Below the pieces are notes generated by a model that was not told where the DNA came from, did no database searches, and saw nothing but the letters and a program-made list of their open reading frames with translations. From positions 2,719,001-2,783,000 of the forward strand of contig NZ_CP090004.1 in the NCBI RefSeq assembly GCF_021390175.1: a stretch of 64,000 bases of DNA, given 5' to 3'. Positions 34,018 through 41,844 of this stretch are shown here, in pieces (positions within the stretch are counted from its first letter, which is position 1; each line of letters opens with the position of its first letter). Both the position numbers and the translations under genes were made by a program. The DNA is from Flagellimonas sp. HMM57. Lineage in GTDB: Bacteria > Bacteroidota > Bacteroidia > Flavobacteriales > Flavobacteriaceae.

Positions 34018-34050
34018 AATCCCAAGAATGGGCGAACATTACCTGGGATT
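34018..34050 (+). other. intercistronic hairpin between aceB and aceA
   Basis: AATCCCA ... TGGGATT, 7-bp perfect arms with a 19-nt loop that contains GGCGAAC, the same core as the upstream operator words. No T run follows, so it is more likely an RNA stability or processing element than a terminator. Confidence 0.45.
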
Positions 34051-34077
34051 CAAGTTCAAAATTGAAAAATTAAAATT

Positions 34078-35355
34078 ATGGAAAAAAAGGAGAAAGTCCA
34101 AGCATTACTTACGGATTGGATGGTAAACCCAAGGTGGAAAGGTGTTGAAAGACCTTATACGGCTGAAGAGGTCATTAAATTAAGGGGTTCTTATGAAATA
34201 GATTATTCTATTGCTAGATTGGGGGCCGAAAAATTCTGGAAACAACTCAACAGTAAGGATTTTGTCGCTGGTTTGGGAGCTCTTACAGGTAACCAGGCCA
34301 TACAAGAAGTAGAGGCTGGGTTAGAAGCAATTTATTTAAGCGGTTGGCAAGTGGCTGCAGATGCGAACTTGGCCGGTGAAATGTACCCGGATCAATCATT
34401 GTATCCTGCCAATAGTGTTCCAATGGTGGTTAAAAGAATCAATAATGCACTTTTGCGGGCAGACCAGATTCAAACGGTAAACGAAACCGAGGATAAAAAG
34501 GATTATCTAGTACCCATAATCGCAGATGCCGAAGCCGGTTTTGGTGGAAATCTAAACGCTTTTGAATTGATGAAATCCATGATTGAAAGTGGGGCGGCAG
34601 GTGTTCATTTTGAAGATCAGCTAAGTTCTGCAAAAAAATGTGGGCATCTAGGTGGGAAAGTATTAGTGCCTACCCAAGAAGCAATCAATAAATTAATTGC
34701 GGCCAGGTTGGCTTCGGATGTAATGGGAGTTCCCACTTTGATAATAGCTCGAACAGATGCAGATGCCGCGAATCTACTTACAAGCGATATAGATGAAAGG
34801 GATCACGAATTCGTTACAGGGGAACGTTCCCCAGAAGGTTTCTTCTATGTGAAAAATGGCTTGGGACAGGGCATTAATAGAGGATTGAGCTATGCACCGT
34901 TCGCAGATTTGATTTGGTTGGAAACCTCTACACCCGATTTGGAACAAGCAAGAAAATTTGCTGAGGGTATTCATAAAAAATATCCCGGTAAAATGTTAGC
35001 GTATAACTGCTCACCTTCGTTTAACTGGGCGTCCAAGTTATCTACAAAAGAGATGGAGACTTTTAGGGAAGAATTGGCAGGTATGGGCTATAAATTCCAA
35101 TTTATAACCTTGGCAGGTTTCCATGCACTGAATACGAGTATGTTCGAGTTGAGCAAAGCATATAAAGAAAAAGGAATGGCAGGCTACTCTGAGTTGCAGG
35201 AACGAGAATTTGCTTTACAGAAATATGGTTTTAAGGCTGTTAAACACCAAGGTTTTGTTGGTACCAGTTATTTTGACGAAGTTCAAGATGTTATTACTTC
35301 GGGAAAATCAAGTACAGTTGCTATGAAAGGAAGTACCGAGACTGCCCAATTCTGA
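34078..35355 (+). CDS. aceA: isocitrate lyase
   Basis: 425 residues. Cleaves isocitrate to succinate and glyoxylate. The catalytic motif KKCGHLGGK is present near residue 183, with preceding metal-site region [11 protein letters not shown] near 148 and [13 protein letters not shown] near 221. The N-terminal [14 protein letters not shown] is also typical. It is co-transcribed with aceB (78-bp gap with a hairpin) and followed by a strong terminator. Together they allow growth on acetate, fatty acids or other C2 sources, which fits carbon sparing in a rhodopsin-bearing marine organism. Confidence 0.97.
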   Translation: MEKKEKVQALLTDWMVNPRWKGVERPYTAEEVIKLRGSYEIDYSIARLGAEKFWKQLNSKDFVAGLGALTGNQAIQEVEAGLEAIYLSGWQVAADANLAGEMYPDQSLYPANSVPMVVKRINNALLRADQIQTVNETEDKKDYLVPIIADAEAGFGGNLNAFELMKSMIESGAAGVHFEDQLSSAKKCGHLGGKVLVPTQEAINKLIAARLASDVMGVPTLIIARTDADAANLLTSDIDERDHEFVTGERSPEGFFYVKNGLGQGINRGLSYAPFADLIWLETSTPDLEQARKFAEGIHKKYPGKMLAYNCSPSFNWASKLSTKEMETFREELAGMGYKFQFITLAGFHALNTSMFELSKAYKEKGMAGYSELQEREFALQKYGFKAVKHQGFVGTSYFDEVQDVITSGKSSTVAMKGSTETAQF

Positions 35356-35379
35356 GGTATTCTTTGTTAGTTGGTTGAT

Positions 35380-35406
35380 AAAATGCCCCTTTTTGGGGCA
35401 TTTTTT
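35380..35406 (+). terminator. rho-independent terminator of aceBA
   Basis: Stem AAAATGCCCC / GGGGCATTTT around a 5-nt T loop, continuing into a T run. Confidence 0.9.
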
Positions 35407-35505
35407 GATGCTAAATCTAAATTGTTAAAGAAATCACAATTTTTTAACCCTTTGAGTCGTTATAATAAGTACTTTAGTGAGTGTAATTTTACGAAATACG
35501 CTTAC

Positions 35506-35688
35506 ATGTTCCGAAAATTTATTGAGAGAGTAGGGGTTATGAACTGTATCATGCTCCTTGTGGTAATTTCTATCATCATCGTCTCTGAAACGCTTTTCCT
35601 TCAAGGAAAAAAACTGGATGCAATTTTTATTGCATTTTGGGCACCGACCATACTTGGTTTTATGAATTACTTGAAATATAAAAAGTAA
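35506..35688 (+). CDS. small membrane protein, 60 aa
   Basis: From ATG 35506 the frame encodes MFRKFIERVG and then two hydrophobic helices (about 12-32 and 39-53), ending in a basic tail. The frame is open further upstream to 35371, but that part covers the aceBA terminator, so it is not coding. The stop overlaps the start of a 31-residue membrane peptide (TAATG), so the two form a coupled pair. Family unknown. Confidence 0.6.
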   Translation: MFRKFIERVGVMNCIMLLVVISIIIVSETLFLQGKKLDAIFIAFWAPTILGFMNYLKYKK

Positions 35689-35783
35689 TGGATTTTGTTC
35701 TTATTTATTCCATTATTGTCGCTGTAATTTTTGTGATTTGGCTACTTTTTGTAGTGCGGATGTACAAGAAAATCAAAGATTGA
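35688..35783 (+). CDS. single-helix membrane microprotein, 31 aa
   Basis: MDFVLIYSIIVAVIFVIWLL begins the peptide and VRMYKKIKD ends it: one membrane helix with a basic cytoplasmic end, in the size and topology of small accessory subunits. The ATG shares its first base with the stop of the 60-residue gene. Conservation cannot be checked here; the clean coupling and the positive-inside topology support it as real. Confidence 0.5.
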   Translation: MDFVLIYSIIVAVIFVIWLLFVVRMYKKIKD

Positions 35784-35798
35784 CAACAAGCTGTTTTT

Positions 35799-37181
35799 TC
35801 AGTTGTAGAAAACAGTAAGTTTTTCGACTGCACTACTTTTTCTCAATAAATAAGAGTTTAATATCCTATCTGTTTCAACGGTATTCCTTTGGGGAATTAT
35901 GAAAGCTTCAATATCGGCAGCAGACGAAACTTCTAACTGATTATCTATAAATCCATATCCTTTATAAACTCCCGAATCAATAAGTATAAATGCATTTTCA
36001 TCCATACTCCTACCTTTTTCTTTGATAATACTTACTTCGGACTGTGAAGTTTTTATACTGGAAATAGCAGTTTCCACTTTTGTGTTATAGTCGGTTACAG
36101 CTTCTTTGGAAGCACAAATACCTTCACAAGAACTTAAAACATGGTGTGAACAGGGTGAATTGGTCTCTTGGAGATGGCAATATTTGGGACATAATGCAAA
36201 TATTTTGCACAGTTCCTCTAAATAGGCCCTACAATCTGTCTGGTTATAAAAAACCTTTAGCGGTCTGGGTACAGCTTTACTACTGTTGTAGGCTAGGTGC
36301 ATAACCCCTTTACGATCTTCATAAGTAAATATAGCGTATTGTTTTACATTTCTTTTTTGCGCTCTATTGTATATGGGATAGTATGCTTTTATATCGGTTG
36401 ATTCCATTAAAAGGGCAACCAACTCACTCCCTGAAAGCTTAAAATCGATATTAGCGGTTTCACTGCACATTTTGATTTCTCTGTTGCTCTTGTCATAAAA
36501 ATGGCTCAAAACCCTTTTTTTGAGGTTGTTTGCTTTGCCCACGTAAATAATCTCCTCTTTCTGATTTTTGAAATGATAGACTCCCGGTTTTTGAGGAATA
36601 CTGTTAAAAACGGATTTTGGTAAGTGTGGCGGTAAGGTTGCTTCTTGACTTCTTGAATTCAGGAATTTTTTAAAGGTATCTTGGGCATTCGGGGTATTTA
36701 TCAGTTTTTTGAAAAGCAAAACTGTAGCATGTGCATCCCCTCTGGCCCTATGTCTATCTTCCAAAGGAATATTTATAGCCGAACATAACTTGCCCAAGCT
36801 ATAAGAATGTAGGCCTGGAATCAGATTTCTAGACAAGCGAACCGTACAAAGCTTTTTTCGGATAAAATCTACACCAATTTGCCTAAATTCTTCTTTAATG
36901 ACCCCATAATCAAAATTTACGGAATGTGCCACAAAAATACAGTCTTTGGTAATTTGATGGACTTTTTCTGCTATTGTTGCAAATGTTGGGGCATCTCTTA
37001 CCATTTGGTCATCAATTCCAGTAAGCCCCGTAATAAAATAGGGAATGGGAGATTGAGGGTTTACAAGTGATGTGAATTCGTCAACGATTTTTTCACCATC
37101 AAATTTAAAAATGGAAATCTCTGTTATCTTATTTCCCTTGATACTGTTTCCCGTAGTTTCTATGTCTATTATGGTATACAA
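35799..37181 (-). CDS. DnaQ-like exonuclease fused to a GIY-YIG nuclease domain
   Basis: 460 residues. N-terminal DEDDh 3'-5' exonuclease: DIETTG (Asp/Glu), HSVNFDYG near 86 and HRARGDAHAT near 145, all catalytic residues present. From about 195 a UvrC/Cho-type GIY-YIG domain follows (KPGVYHFKNQKEEIIYVGKANNLKKRV), then a Cys-containing region (CPKYCHLQETNSPC, CEGIC). The fusion is known from Bacteroidota and Actinobacteria and is thought to act in repair as an alternative incision nuclease. The start is TTG at 37181, because no ATG precedes the essential DIETTG motif. Confidence 0.9.
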   Translation of the reverse strand: MYTIIDIETTGNSIKGNKITEISIFKFDGEKIVDEFTSLVNPQSPIPYFITGLTGIDDQMVRDAPTFATIAEKVHQITKDCIFVAHSVNFDYGVIKEEFRQIGVDFIRKKLCTVRLSRNLIPGLHSYSLGKLCSAINIPLEDRHRARGDAHATVLLFKKLINTPNAQDTFKKFLNSRSQEATLPPHLPKSVFNSIPQKPGVYHFKNQKEEIIYVGKANNLKKRVLSHFYDKSNREIKMCSETANIDFKLSGSELVALLMESTDIKAYYPIYNRAQKRNVKQYAIFTYEDRKGVMHLAYNSSKAVPRPLKVFYNQTDCRAYLEELCKIFALCPKYCHLQETNSPCSHHVLSSCEGICASKEAVTDYNTKVETAISSIKTSQSEVSIIKEKGRSMDENAFILIDSGVYKGYGFIDNQLEVSSAADIEAFIIPQRNTVETDRILNSYLLRKSSAVEKLTVFYN

Positions 37182-37264
37182 ATCCTAAAAACAAATCTTC
37201 TCTGAATTTATGGATAAAGTAAAAAGCCACCAAGCGGTAACTTAAAAATAATAATAAACCAATG

Positions 37265-37396
37265 TTATAAAAGTGTTTCCCTGTTCAAGACGGCCATTAT
37301 GAAGAAGATAGTGACAGAGATAATCAAACAGCTAATGGCAGCGGTCATATTATCGGGAGTAAATTCTTTCTTGATACTTTTTATCAGTATTTTCAT
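37265..37396 (-). CDS. putative small membrane protein, 43 aa
   Basis: From ATG 37396: a basic N-terminus (MKILIKSIKKEFTPDN), then one hydrophobic segment of about 22 residues and a short polar end. No homology is recognised. It is the only plausible coding unit in the 410-bp gap between the nuclease and the AraC regulator. The evidence is limited to topology and length. Confidence 0.35.
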   Translation of the reverse strand: MKILIKSIKKEFTPDNMTAAISCLIISVTIFFIMAVLNRETLL

Positions 37397-37592
37397 CGGG
37401 GTTTTATTTACTGCAAAGTTGTTGATGCTTAGTGTAGTATCATAAAGCAATCGTTGAAGGAAAAAAAGATGGGATAAACGGAATGTAAGTGGGTTTTTAT
37501 CGAAAAACAGGCCTACTGGTCGTTTTTTTTGAGTAGAAGTATAGCGTCGAGAGATTTATGTAAAAAAGCATTTTCTTGTTCAAAAGAACTTT
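37397..37592. other. remaining gap before the AraC gene, no gene seen
   Basis: AT-rich sequence with an 8-T run near 37530. No promoter consensus, RNA gene or strong hairpin is clear. It may hold the promoter of the 43-residue frame. Confidence 0.4.
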
Positions 37593-38540
37593 TCAAAGTT
37601 TTGAATAGTGTGAAGGAGGATTACCATACGCTTTTTTAAAAACTTTACTGAAAACGCTTAAATCACTAAAACCTAAAGTCTCTGAAACTTCACTTACCGA
37701 TAAGTGGTTATTCTGTAGTAGCAGTTTTGCTCTGGCAATCTTTAATCTATTTACATATTGGTGTGGCGTTTTACCAAACGCTTTTTTGAACGAATCATAA
37801 AGGTGAAACTTCGACAACGAACAGACATTGGATAGCTCATCAATGGAAATTGGTCGGTTTATGTTATCGTGGATAAATTCATAGGCAACGAGCAATCTTT
37901 GTAATACCTCTTGTTTCGTAGACTCTTTTTTGACATCGATGCTATTTGATATCTTGTTTCCCAAGCGTTGCTCATCAAAGATGGTGTTTAATATTTCAAC
38001 GGTCAATTCAAAAGGGCAGGTGTACTTGAACGTTCCCTGATTGGATAAATCATAGATGTATTGAAGCAAACGCCCTGATGAATAATGATTTACATTGAGC
38101 ATCTTTTCAATAAAAAAAGGGTTTTCATGTATTTTACCATCAGGACTGTCCAATTTATCAACGGTATCTTTTTTTAGGTAAAAATTAAATTGGTTTAGGG
38201 TATCGTTGCATACGGCAAAACTTAAGATGTCCACATGCCCATTTTTCTCATTGATATATTCCCATCCATCGTTTGGGTTTGTGATCAGAAACTTATTGTC
38301 CTCGACCTTTATTCGTTTGTTCTTAAAAAAATACTCACCGGTACCTTCCTTAAAATAGCGTATTGTCAGATTGGTTTTTTGAAATTTAAACTCAGGGATT
38401 CTCATTCTATAACGCAATAAAACGTTATTCTGCTTTTTGGCATAAGTGACTTTATCCTTGGTCGTATCCTTGAACGATATGTTGTAGGAAGTACGTTCAA
38501 AATGGTTATAAAATCTATCGGTATAATTTAGAGGTGTCAT
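37593..38540 (-). CDS. AraC-family transcriptional regulator
   Basis: 315 residues from ATG 38540 (a TTG lies two codons upstream). The C-terminal 100 residues hold the two helix-turn-helix motifs: PISIDELSNVCSLSKFHLYDSFKKAFG, then LSVSEVSETLGFSDLSVFSKVFKKAYG, and end NPPSHYSK. The N-terminal about 200 residues are a beta-rich effector domain of unknown ligand (AraC-type cupin-like). No divergent or adjacent target is obvious: neighbours are a small membrane frame and tmRNA. Confidence 0.93.
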   Translation of the reverse strand: MTPLNYTDRFYNHFERTSYNISFKDTTKDKVTYAKKQNNVLLRYRMRIPEFKFQKTNLTIRYFKEGTGEYFFKNKRIKVEDNKFLITNPNDGWEYINEKNGHVDILSFAVCNDTLNQFNFYLKKDTVDKLDSPDGKIHENPFFIEKMLNVNHYSSGRLLQYIYDLSNQGTFKYTCPFELTVEILNTIFDEQRLGNKISNSIDVKKESTKQEVLQRLLVAYEFIHDNINRPISIDELSNVCSLSKFHLYDSFKKAFGKTPHQYVNRLKIARAKLLLQNNHLSVSEVSETLGFSDLSVFSKVFKKAYGNPPSHYSKL

Positions 38541-38726
38541 CTTCAAGAGGTTTGAGAATTAATCATTTGTAAAATAGGGCTGACCATCCACTGCCAATTT
38601 GAATATTTCAATTTCTTTTTAAAGCCCAAATATATATAAGTTGGTTTAGGTTGAGCAGCCAGATACTGAAATTTTATATTTGAGTGCTTAGAGGTTAAGT
38701 TGTCCAACAGCTAAGAAACATAAAAC

Positions 38727-38750
38727 CCTGTAAATCATATAATTTACAGG
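38727..38750 (-). terminator. terminator of tmRNA
   Basis: CCTGTAAAT / ATTTACAGG stem (9 bp) with a 6-nt loop; on the minus strand it is followed by GTTTTAT. It lies about 30 bp after the tmRNA 3' end. Confidence 0.75.
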
Positions 38751-38779
38751 ATTTTTGATGAAGCTTATCGAATTTTTAG

Positions 38780-39175
38780 TGGAGCCGGAGGGATTCGAAC
38801 CCTCGTCCAAACAAGCAATTGCAATGCTTTCTACATGCTTAGACTTTGTTTGGTTTTCGATGCACGACCGACCAAAGACCGCCTATCGTACACTTAGCTT
38901 CTTAAAGTTTTAGTGGCATTGCCAAAGCGAACAATACCCTTATGTTGACTTTTCTGGTGCTCCTAAACGGGTCGCCATCAACAAGGGCTACCCAGGAACA
39001 TCTCGCTTCGCTACCTTGTAGCGACGAGGCAAATCCTACTATAATTCAGATTATGCGGCAAGAGCGTAATTATTATCGCCAATTAAAAGTGTGAAATATG
39101 AGATTAACGAGCTGTATCCCAGCGCTCGACATGCTTACATTGCCATTGGTCTCGCTGTCAAAACCAGTCGGCCCC
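38780..39175 (-). ncRNA. ssrA: transfer-messenger RNA (tmRNA)
   Basis: 396-nt RNA on the minus strand. The 5' end GGGGCCG pairs with 3' CGGCTCC to form the acceptor stem, and GGGTTCGAATCCC provides the T arm. The reading frame at 39051-39080 encodes the tag GDNNYALAA then TAA; GENNYALAA-like tags are usual in this group. The 3' terminal CCA is not encoded: genomic sequence after the discriminator A reads CTA, so the ends must be finished by nucleotidyltransferase. It rescues stalled ribosomes together with SmpB. Confidence 0.97.
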
Positions 39176-39186
39176 ATAATGAGTTA

Positions 39187-39203
39187 GGTAAGCTTTGCTT
39201 ACC
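39187..39203. other. perfect hairpin GGTAAGC-TTT-GCTTACC
   Basis: 7-bp perfect arms with a TTT loop, 12 bp upstream of the tmRNA 5' end. It could be part of the tmRNA precursor leader or a stem of the repeat cluster described next. Confidence 0.5.
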
Positions 39204-39216
39204 GTAAACGAATTAT

Positions 39217-39238
39217 GTCCTGAGCGTAGTCGAAGGAC
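39217..39238. repeat. palindromic repeat containing CCTGAGC-GTA-GTCGAAGG
   Basis: Imperfect dyad GTCCTGAGC...GTCGAAGGAC. A diverged second copy (reverse complement CCCTGAGCTTGTCGATGG) lies inside the structured element about 140 bp away. Words of this type are common intergenic palindromes in Flavobacteriaceae, comparable to REP sequences (from memory). Confidence 0.6.
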
Positions 39239-39318
39239 CTATTCATCCCATTGTTTTTTCAAAGAACTCTACCCTAACATATTTTAGGGCCTGCCTATTT
39301 AGAGCAGCAAATTTATTT

Positions 39319-39431
39319 GGGCGTTCCCCTCGCTAAAATGCTCGGGTCGGGCTGTCCGCTGTATCTTTTCATCGCCCATCGACAAGCTCAGGGCGGTAAA
39401 AAGGATGCCGCTTCCATCCCTAACGCGGGCG
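39319..39431. repeat. GC-rich structured intergenic element
   Basis: Starts GGGCGTTCCC and ends CCCTAACGCGGGC; outer arms GCGTT/AACGC, inner near-pairs TATCTTTT / AAAAAGGATG, and CGCCC/GGGCG around a copy of the palindromic word. The composition differs sharply from the AT-rich surroundings. I recall similar sequences near RNA genes in other flavobacteria, but cannot verify this here. Confidence 0.5.
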
Positions 39432-39522
39432 ACAAAGCTAACATTTATCTGGCAAAGCAGAAAAAAGTTTGTACCCCCTAGTCAATACCCTTATTTTAGG
39501 CCAATAATTATACCATACTACT

Positions 39523-40728
39523 ATGAAGTTCGGAATCATCAGGGAACGTAAAAGCCCACCCGATAGAAGGGTTGTGCTTTCACCAAAAGAGTGTCAAAAT
39601 GTCCTTTCAAAATTTCCTAAAGCCAAAATAGAAGTGGAATCCTCGCCAATTCGTGTATTCGGGGATAAAGAATATGAAAAACTAAATGTTCCCGTTTCTC
39701 AAAATATTGATGATTGTGATGTATTGCTCGGTGTTAAGGAGGTACCAATAAATGCACTTATACCCAATAAAAAATATTTCTTCTTTTCACACACGATAAA
39801 AAAGCAACCTTATAACCGTGACCTGCTTAGAGCCGTATTGGAAAAAAACATAGAGCTGTACGATCATGAGGTAATTACAGATCAGAAAGGGCAGCGTTTG
39901 GTGGCTTTTGGTCGTTATGCAGGTATCGTAGGGGCATATAATGGTGTTCGAACTTATGGATTAAAGTATGGAGCTTTCGACCTCCCCAAGGCAGAAACGC
40001 TGCACGATCAGCAAGCTTTGATAGACGAGCTACAAAAAATACAATTGCCCAATATTAAAATCCTTTTGACGGGAAAGGGGAGGGTTGGCAATGGTGCTAA
40101 GGAAATGCTCGATGCTATGAATCTAATGAAAGTCAATGTAGCTGAATACCTTTCCGAGACTTTCAACGAACCCGTATATTGTCAAATAGATGCTTCAGAA
40201 TATAACAAGCGTAAAGATGGTGTTCGGGGTAACAAAGCTGACTTTTTTCAAAATCCACAGGAATACAGATCCAACTTTTTTCGTTTTGCCGAAGTCACGG
40301 ATTTTTACATAGCAGGTCATTTTTATGGGGATGGAGCGCCCTATTTGTATACCCGTGAAGATGCCAAACATCCGGATTTTAAGATAAAGGTCGTAGCGGA
40401 TGTTAGCTGTGACATAGATGGTCCCGTGGCTTCAACAATACAACCTTCTACGATTGCCGATCCAATTTATGGGTACGATCCACAAACCGAATCAATAACA
40501 GATTTTAAAAATTCTGATGCAATTGCAGTAATGGCAGTGGATAATTTACCTTGTGAGTTGCCAAGGGATGCAAGTAACGGATTTGGAGAAGCATTTTCTA
40601 AATATGTGATTCCGGCCTTTTTTAATAACGATGCAGACGGAATCCTGGAACGCGCCAGAATGACCCAAAACGGTAAGCTGACAAAACGGTATGGCTACCT
40701 ACAAAAATATGTCGATGGACTGGAATAG
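39523..40728 (+). CDS. saccharopine dehydrogenase / alanine dehydrogenase-like NAD(P) oxidoreductase
   Basis: 401 residues. The N-terminus MKFGIIRERKSPPDRRVVLSP and the segment VLLGVKEVP ... FFFSHTIKKQPYN match the AlaDH/PNT-like fold of lysine-forming saccharopine dehydrogenases. The nucleotide-binding segment is KILLTGKGRVGNGAKEM near 185. The late segments VADVSCDIDGPVAST near 297 and AVDNLPCELPRDAS near 342 are also characteristic. The exact substrate is not certain: saccharopine, or another amino-acid-type secondary amine. A 117-codon frame follows after 6 bp. Confidence 0.85.
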   Translation: MKFGIIRERKSPPDRRVVLSPKECQNVLSKFPKAKIEVESSPIRVFGDKEYEKLNVPVSQNIDDCDVLLGVKEVPINALIPNKKYFFFSHTIKKQPYNRDLLRAVLEKNIELYDHEVITDQKGQRLVAFGRYAGIVGAYNGVRTYGLKYGAFDLPKAETLHDQQALIDELQKIQLPNIKILLTGKGRVGNGAKEMLDAMNLMKVNVAEYLSETFNEPVYCQIDASEYNKRKDGVRGNKADFFQNPQEYRSNFFRFAEVTDFYIAGHFYGDGAPYLYTREDAKHPDFKIKVVADVSCDIDGPVASTIQPSTIADPIYGYDPQTESITDFKNSDAIAVMAVDNLPCELPRDASNGFGEAFSKYVIPAFFNNDADGILERARMTQNGKLTKRYGYLQKYVDGLE

Positions 40729-40734
40729 GCGTGT

Positions 40735-41088
40735 TTGGTCGAAGAGTGCGAACCGGCTATTTCTGAATTCTTATTTTTTGTTATCTTGGGAGTTCCTAAA
40801 ACAACCAAACCAGTGAAATTCAATTGGGTAATTTCAGGAAATACCAATCCTGCCATAAAAAAAGCCTGTATCGATTTGGAATACCGATTACGGCCTAGAA
40901 TCACCAAATTTCTATTATCACGATTGGATAACGAACATCTTGATGATTTTTCCTGTTTTCATTTTGATGTCGATATCAAAAACCAATGGGTCTGGATTTC
41001 GGAAAAAACACCTCACGATTACATAGAAAAGATAAAAACCGATTTTGACAACGAGATAAACGGTTCGGCATTGTTTTCGGTAGCTTAA
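40735..41088 (+). CDS. hypothetical protein, about 117 aa
   Basis: No ATG is available, so the start is uncertain: TTG at 40735 is the best in-frame candidate, 6 bp after the upstream stop. The region from about residue 25 (KPVKFNWVISGNTNPAIKKACIDLEYR) to the end has ordinary soluble-protein composition. Probably the second gene of an operon with the dehydrogenase. Family not recognised. Confidence 0.6.
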   Translation: MVEECEPAISEFLFFVILGVPKTTKPVKFNWVISGNTNPAIKKACIDLEYRLRPRITKFLLSRLDNEHLDDFSCFHFDVDIKNQWVWISEKTPHDYIEKIKTDFDNEINGSALFSVA

Positions 41089-41125
41089 ATTCTTGTTTTA
41101 GTTTTTATCATAAATAGAAAAGGCT

Positions 41126-41782
41126 TCAATACAGTACCTGATTCTTTTCTTTTACCCAGCGGAGCATCGTAAAGACCATCCAAAAAAACAGTCCAAAAGC
41201 AAATGTCATTAACCAAGCCCTGGTTTCCATCAAACTAGTTAAAATTTCTTGCGTCAACAATTGTGTTCGAAATAAGATATCCCAAGAATTGAAACGAAGA
41301 AATCTACCCAGATAAATGCCGTATCCACTCAAGATACAGATGCAAAAGATAATGAACAGTGCCCATTTTTCCTTAAAATGATATTGTAAAAAGCCAAATA
41401 CATCGTTTAAGGATAGTATTCCGAACAACAGCCCATTAAAGGCAAAAACAAAAACAATAAAAAGGTCAAGCCATTTCCAGAAAGAATATTGACTTTGCAA
41501 GTGTATCAAGTCCGTAATAATGTAGGGAGCGTTTGGAAGAAGCACCAACCATGTAGCAAATAATGTTAAACGAAAAAAAGTATTTATTCTTCCATAGGAA
41601 TACCAAAATACAGTTTGGGTCAATAAATAGGGTACTACGGCCAGAAATAAATTCCAGATTAAAAATGTATAAAAAAGAGAGCCCGTAATTACAACTCTTG
41701 TGGTTACCAATGCAATAGCGAATACTAATGAAAGTAACAGGCTTTTATAGTGTATGAACGTAAATAAAAGAATTCTACCCAT
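41126..41782 (-). CDS. DUF1361 family membrane protein
   Basis: 218 residues from ATG 41782, with about six helices. DUF1361 markers: FLIWNLFLAVVPYLL, LLPNAPYIITDLIHLQ and IYLGRFLRFNSWDI. The frame extends upstream to an ATG at 41836, but that codon is inside a 30-bp palindrome and adds a polar start, so the start at 41782 is preferred. Function unknown. It follows creD and may be the last gene of that cluster. Confidence 0.85.
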   Translation of the reverse strand: MGRILLFTFIHYKSLLLSLVFAIALVTTRVVITGSLFYTFLIWNLFLAVVPYLLTQTVFWYSYGRINTFFRLTLFATWLVLLPNAPYIITDLIHLQSQYSFWKWLDLFIVFVFAFNGLLFGILSLNDVFGFLQYHFKEKWALFIIFCICILSGYGIYLGRFLRFNSWDILFRTQLLTQEILTSLMETRAWLMTFAFGLFFWMVFTMLRWVKEKNQVLY

Positions 41783-41806
41783 GATGAATATGTATGATGA
41801 TATAGT

Positions 41807-41836
41807 ATGCACCGCTCCAATATTGGAACGGTGCAT
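41807..41836. other. 30-bp near-perfect palindrome between creD and the DUF1361 gene
   Basis: Arms ATGCACCG / CGGTGCAT and a TCCAATATTGGA core, with one mismatched pair in 30 bp. It has no T run after it on the minus strand. It is 8 bp after the creD stop and can form a long RNA stem. It may stabilise or separate the creD and DUF1361 messages, or be a protein-binding site. Confidence 0.7.
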
Positions 41837-41844
41837 ATAGATTT

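Noticed and set aside
35371..35505. N-terminal extension of the 60-aa membrane protein
   Set aside because: It would translate through the aceBA terminator hairpin and has no membrane or domain features.
39319..39431. Riboswitch or group II intron fragment
   Set aside because: I see pairing arms but no known aptamer core or intron domain V. It is kept only as a structured repeat.
41783..41836. Upstream start of the DUF1361 protein at 41836
   Set aside because: The ATG lies in the palindrome and would add a polar segment before the first helix. The ATG at 41782 fits the family better.
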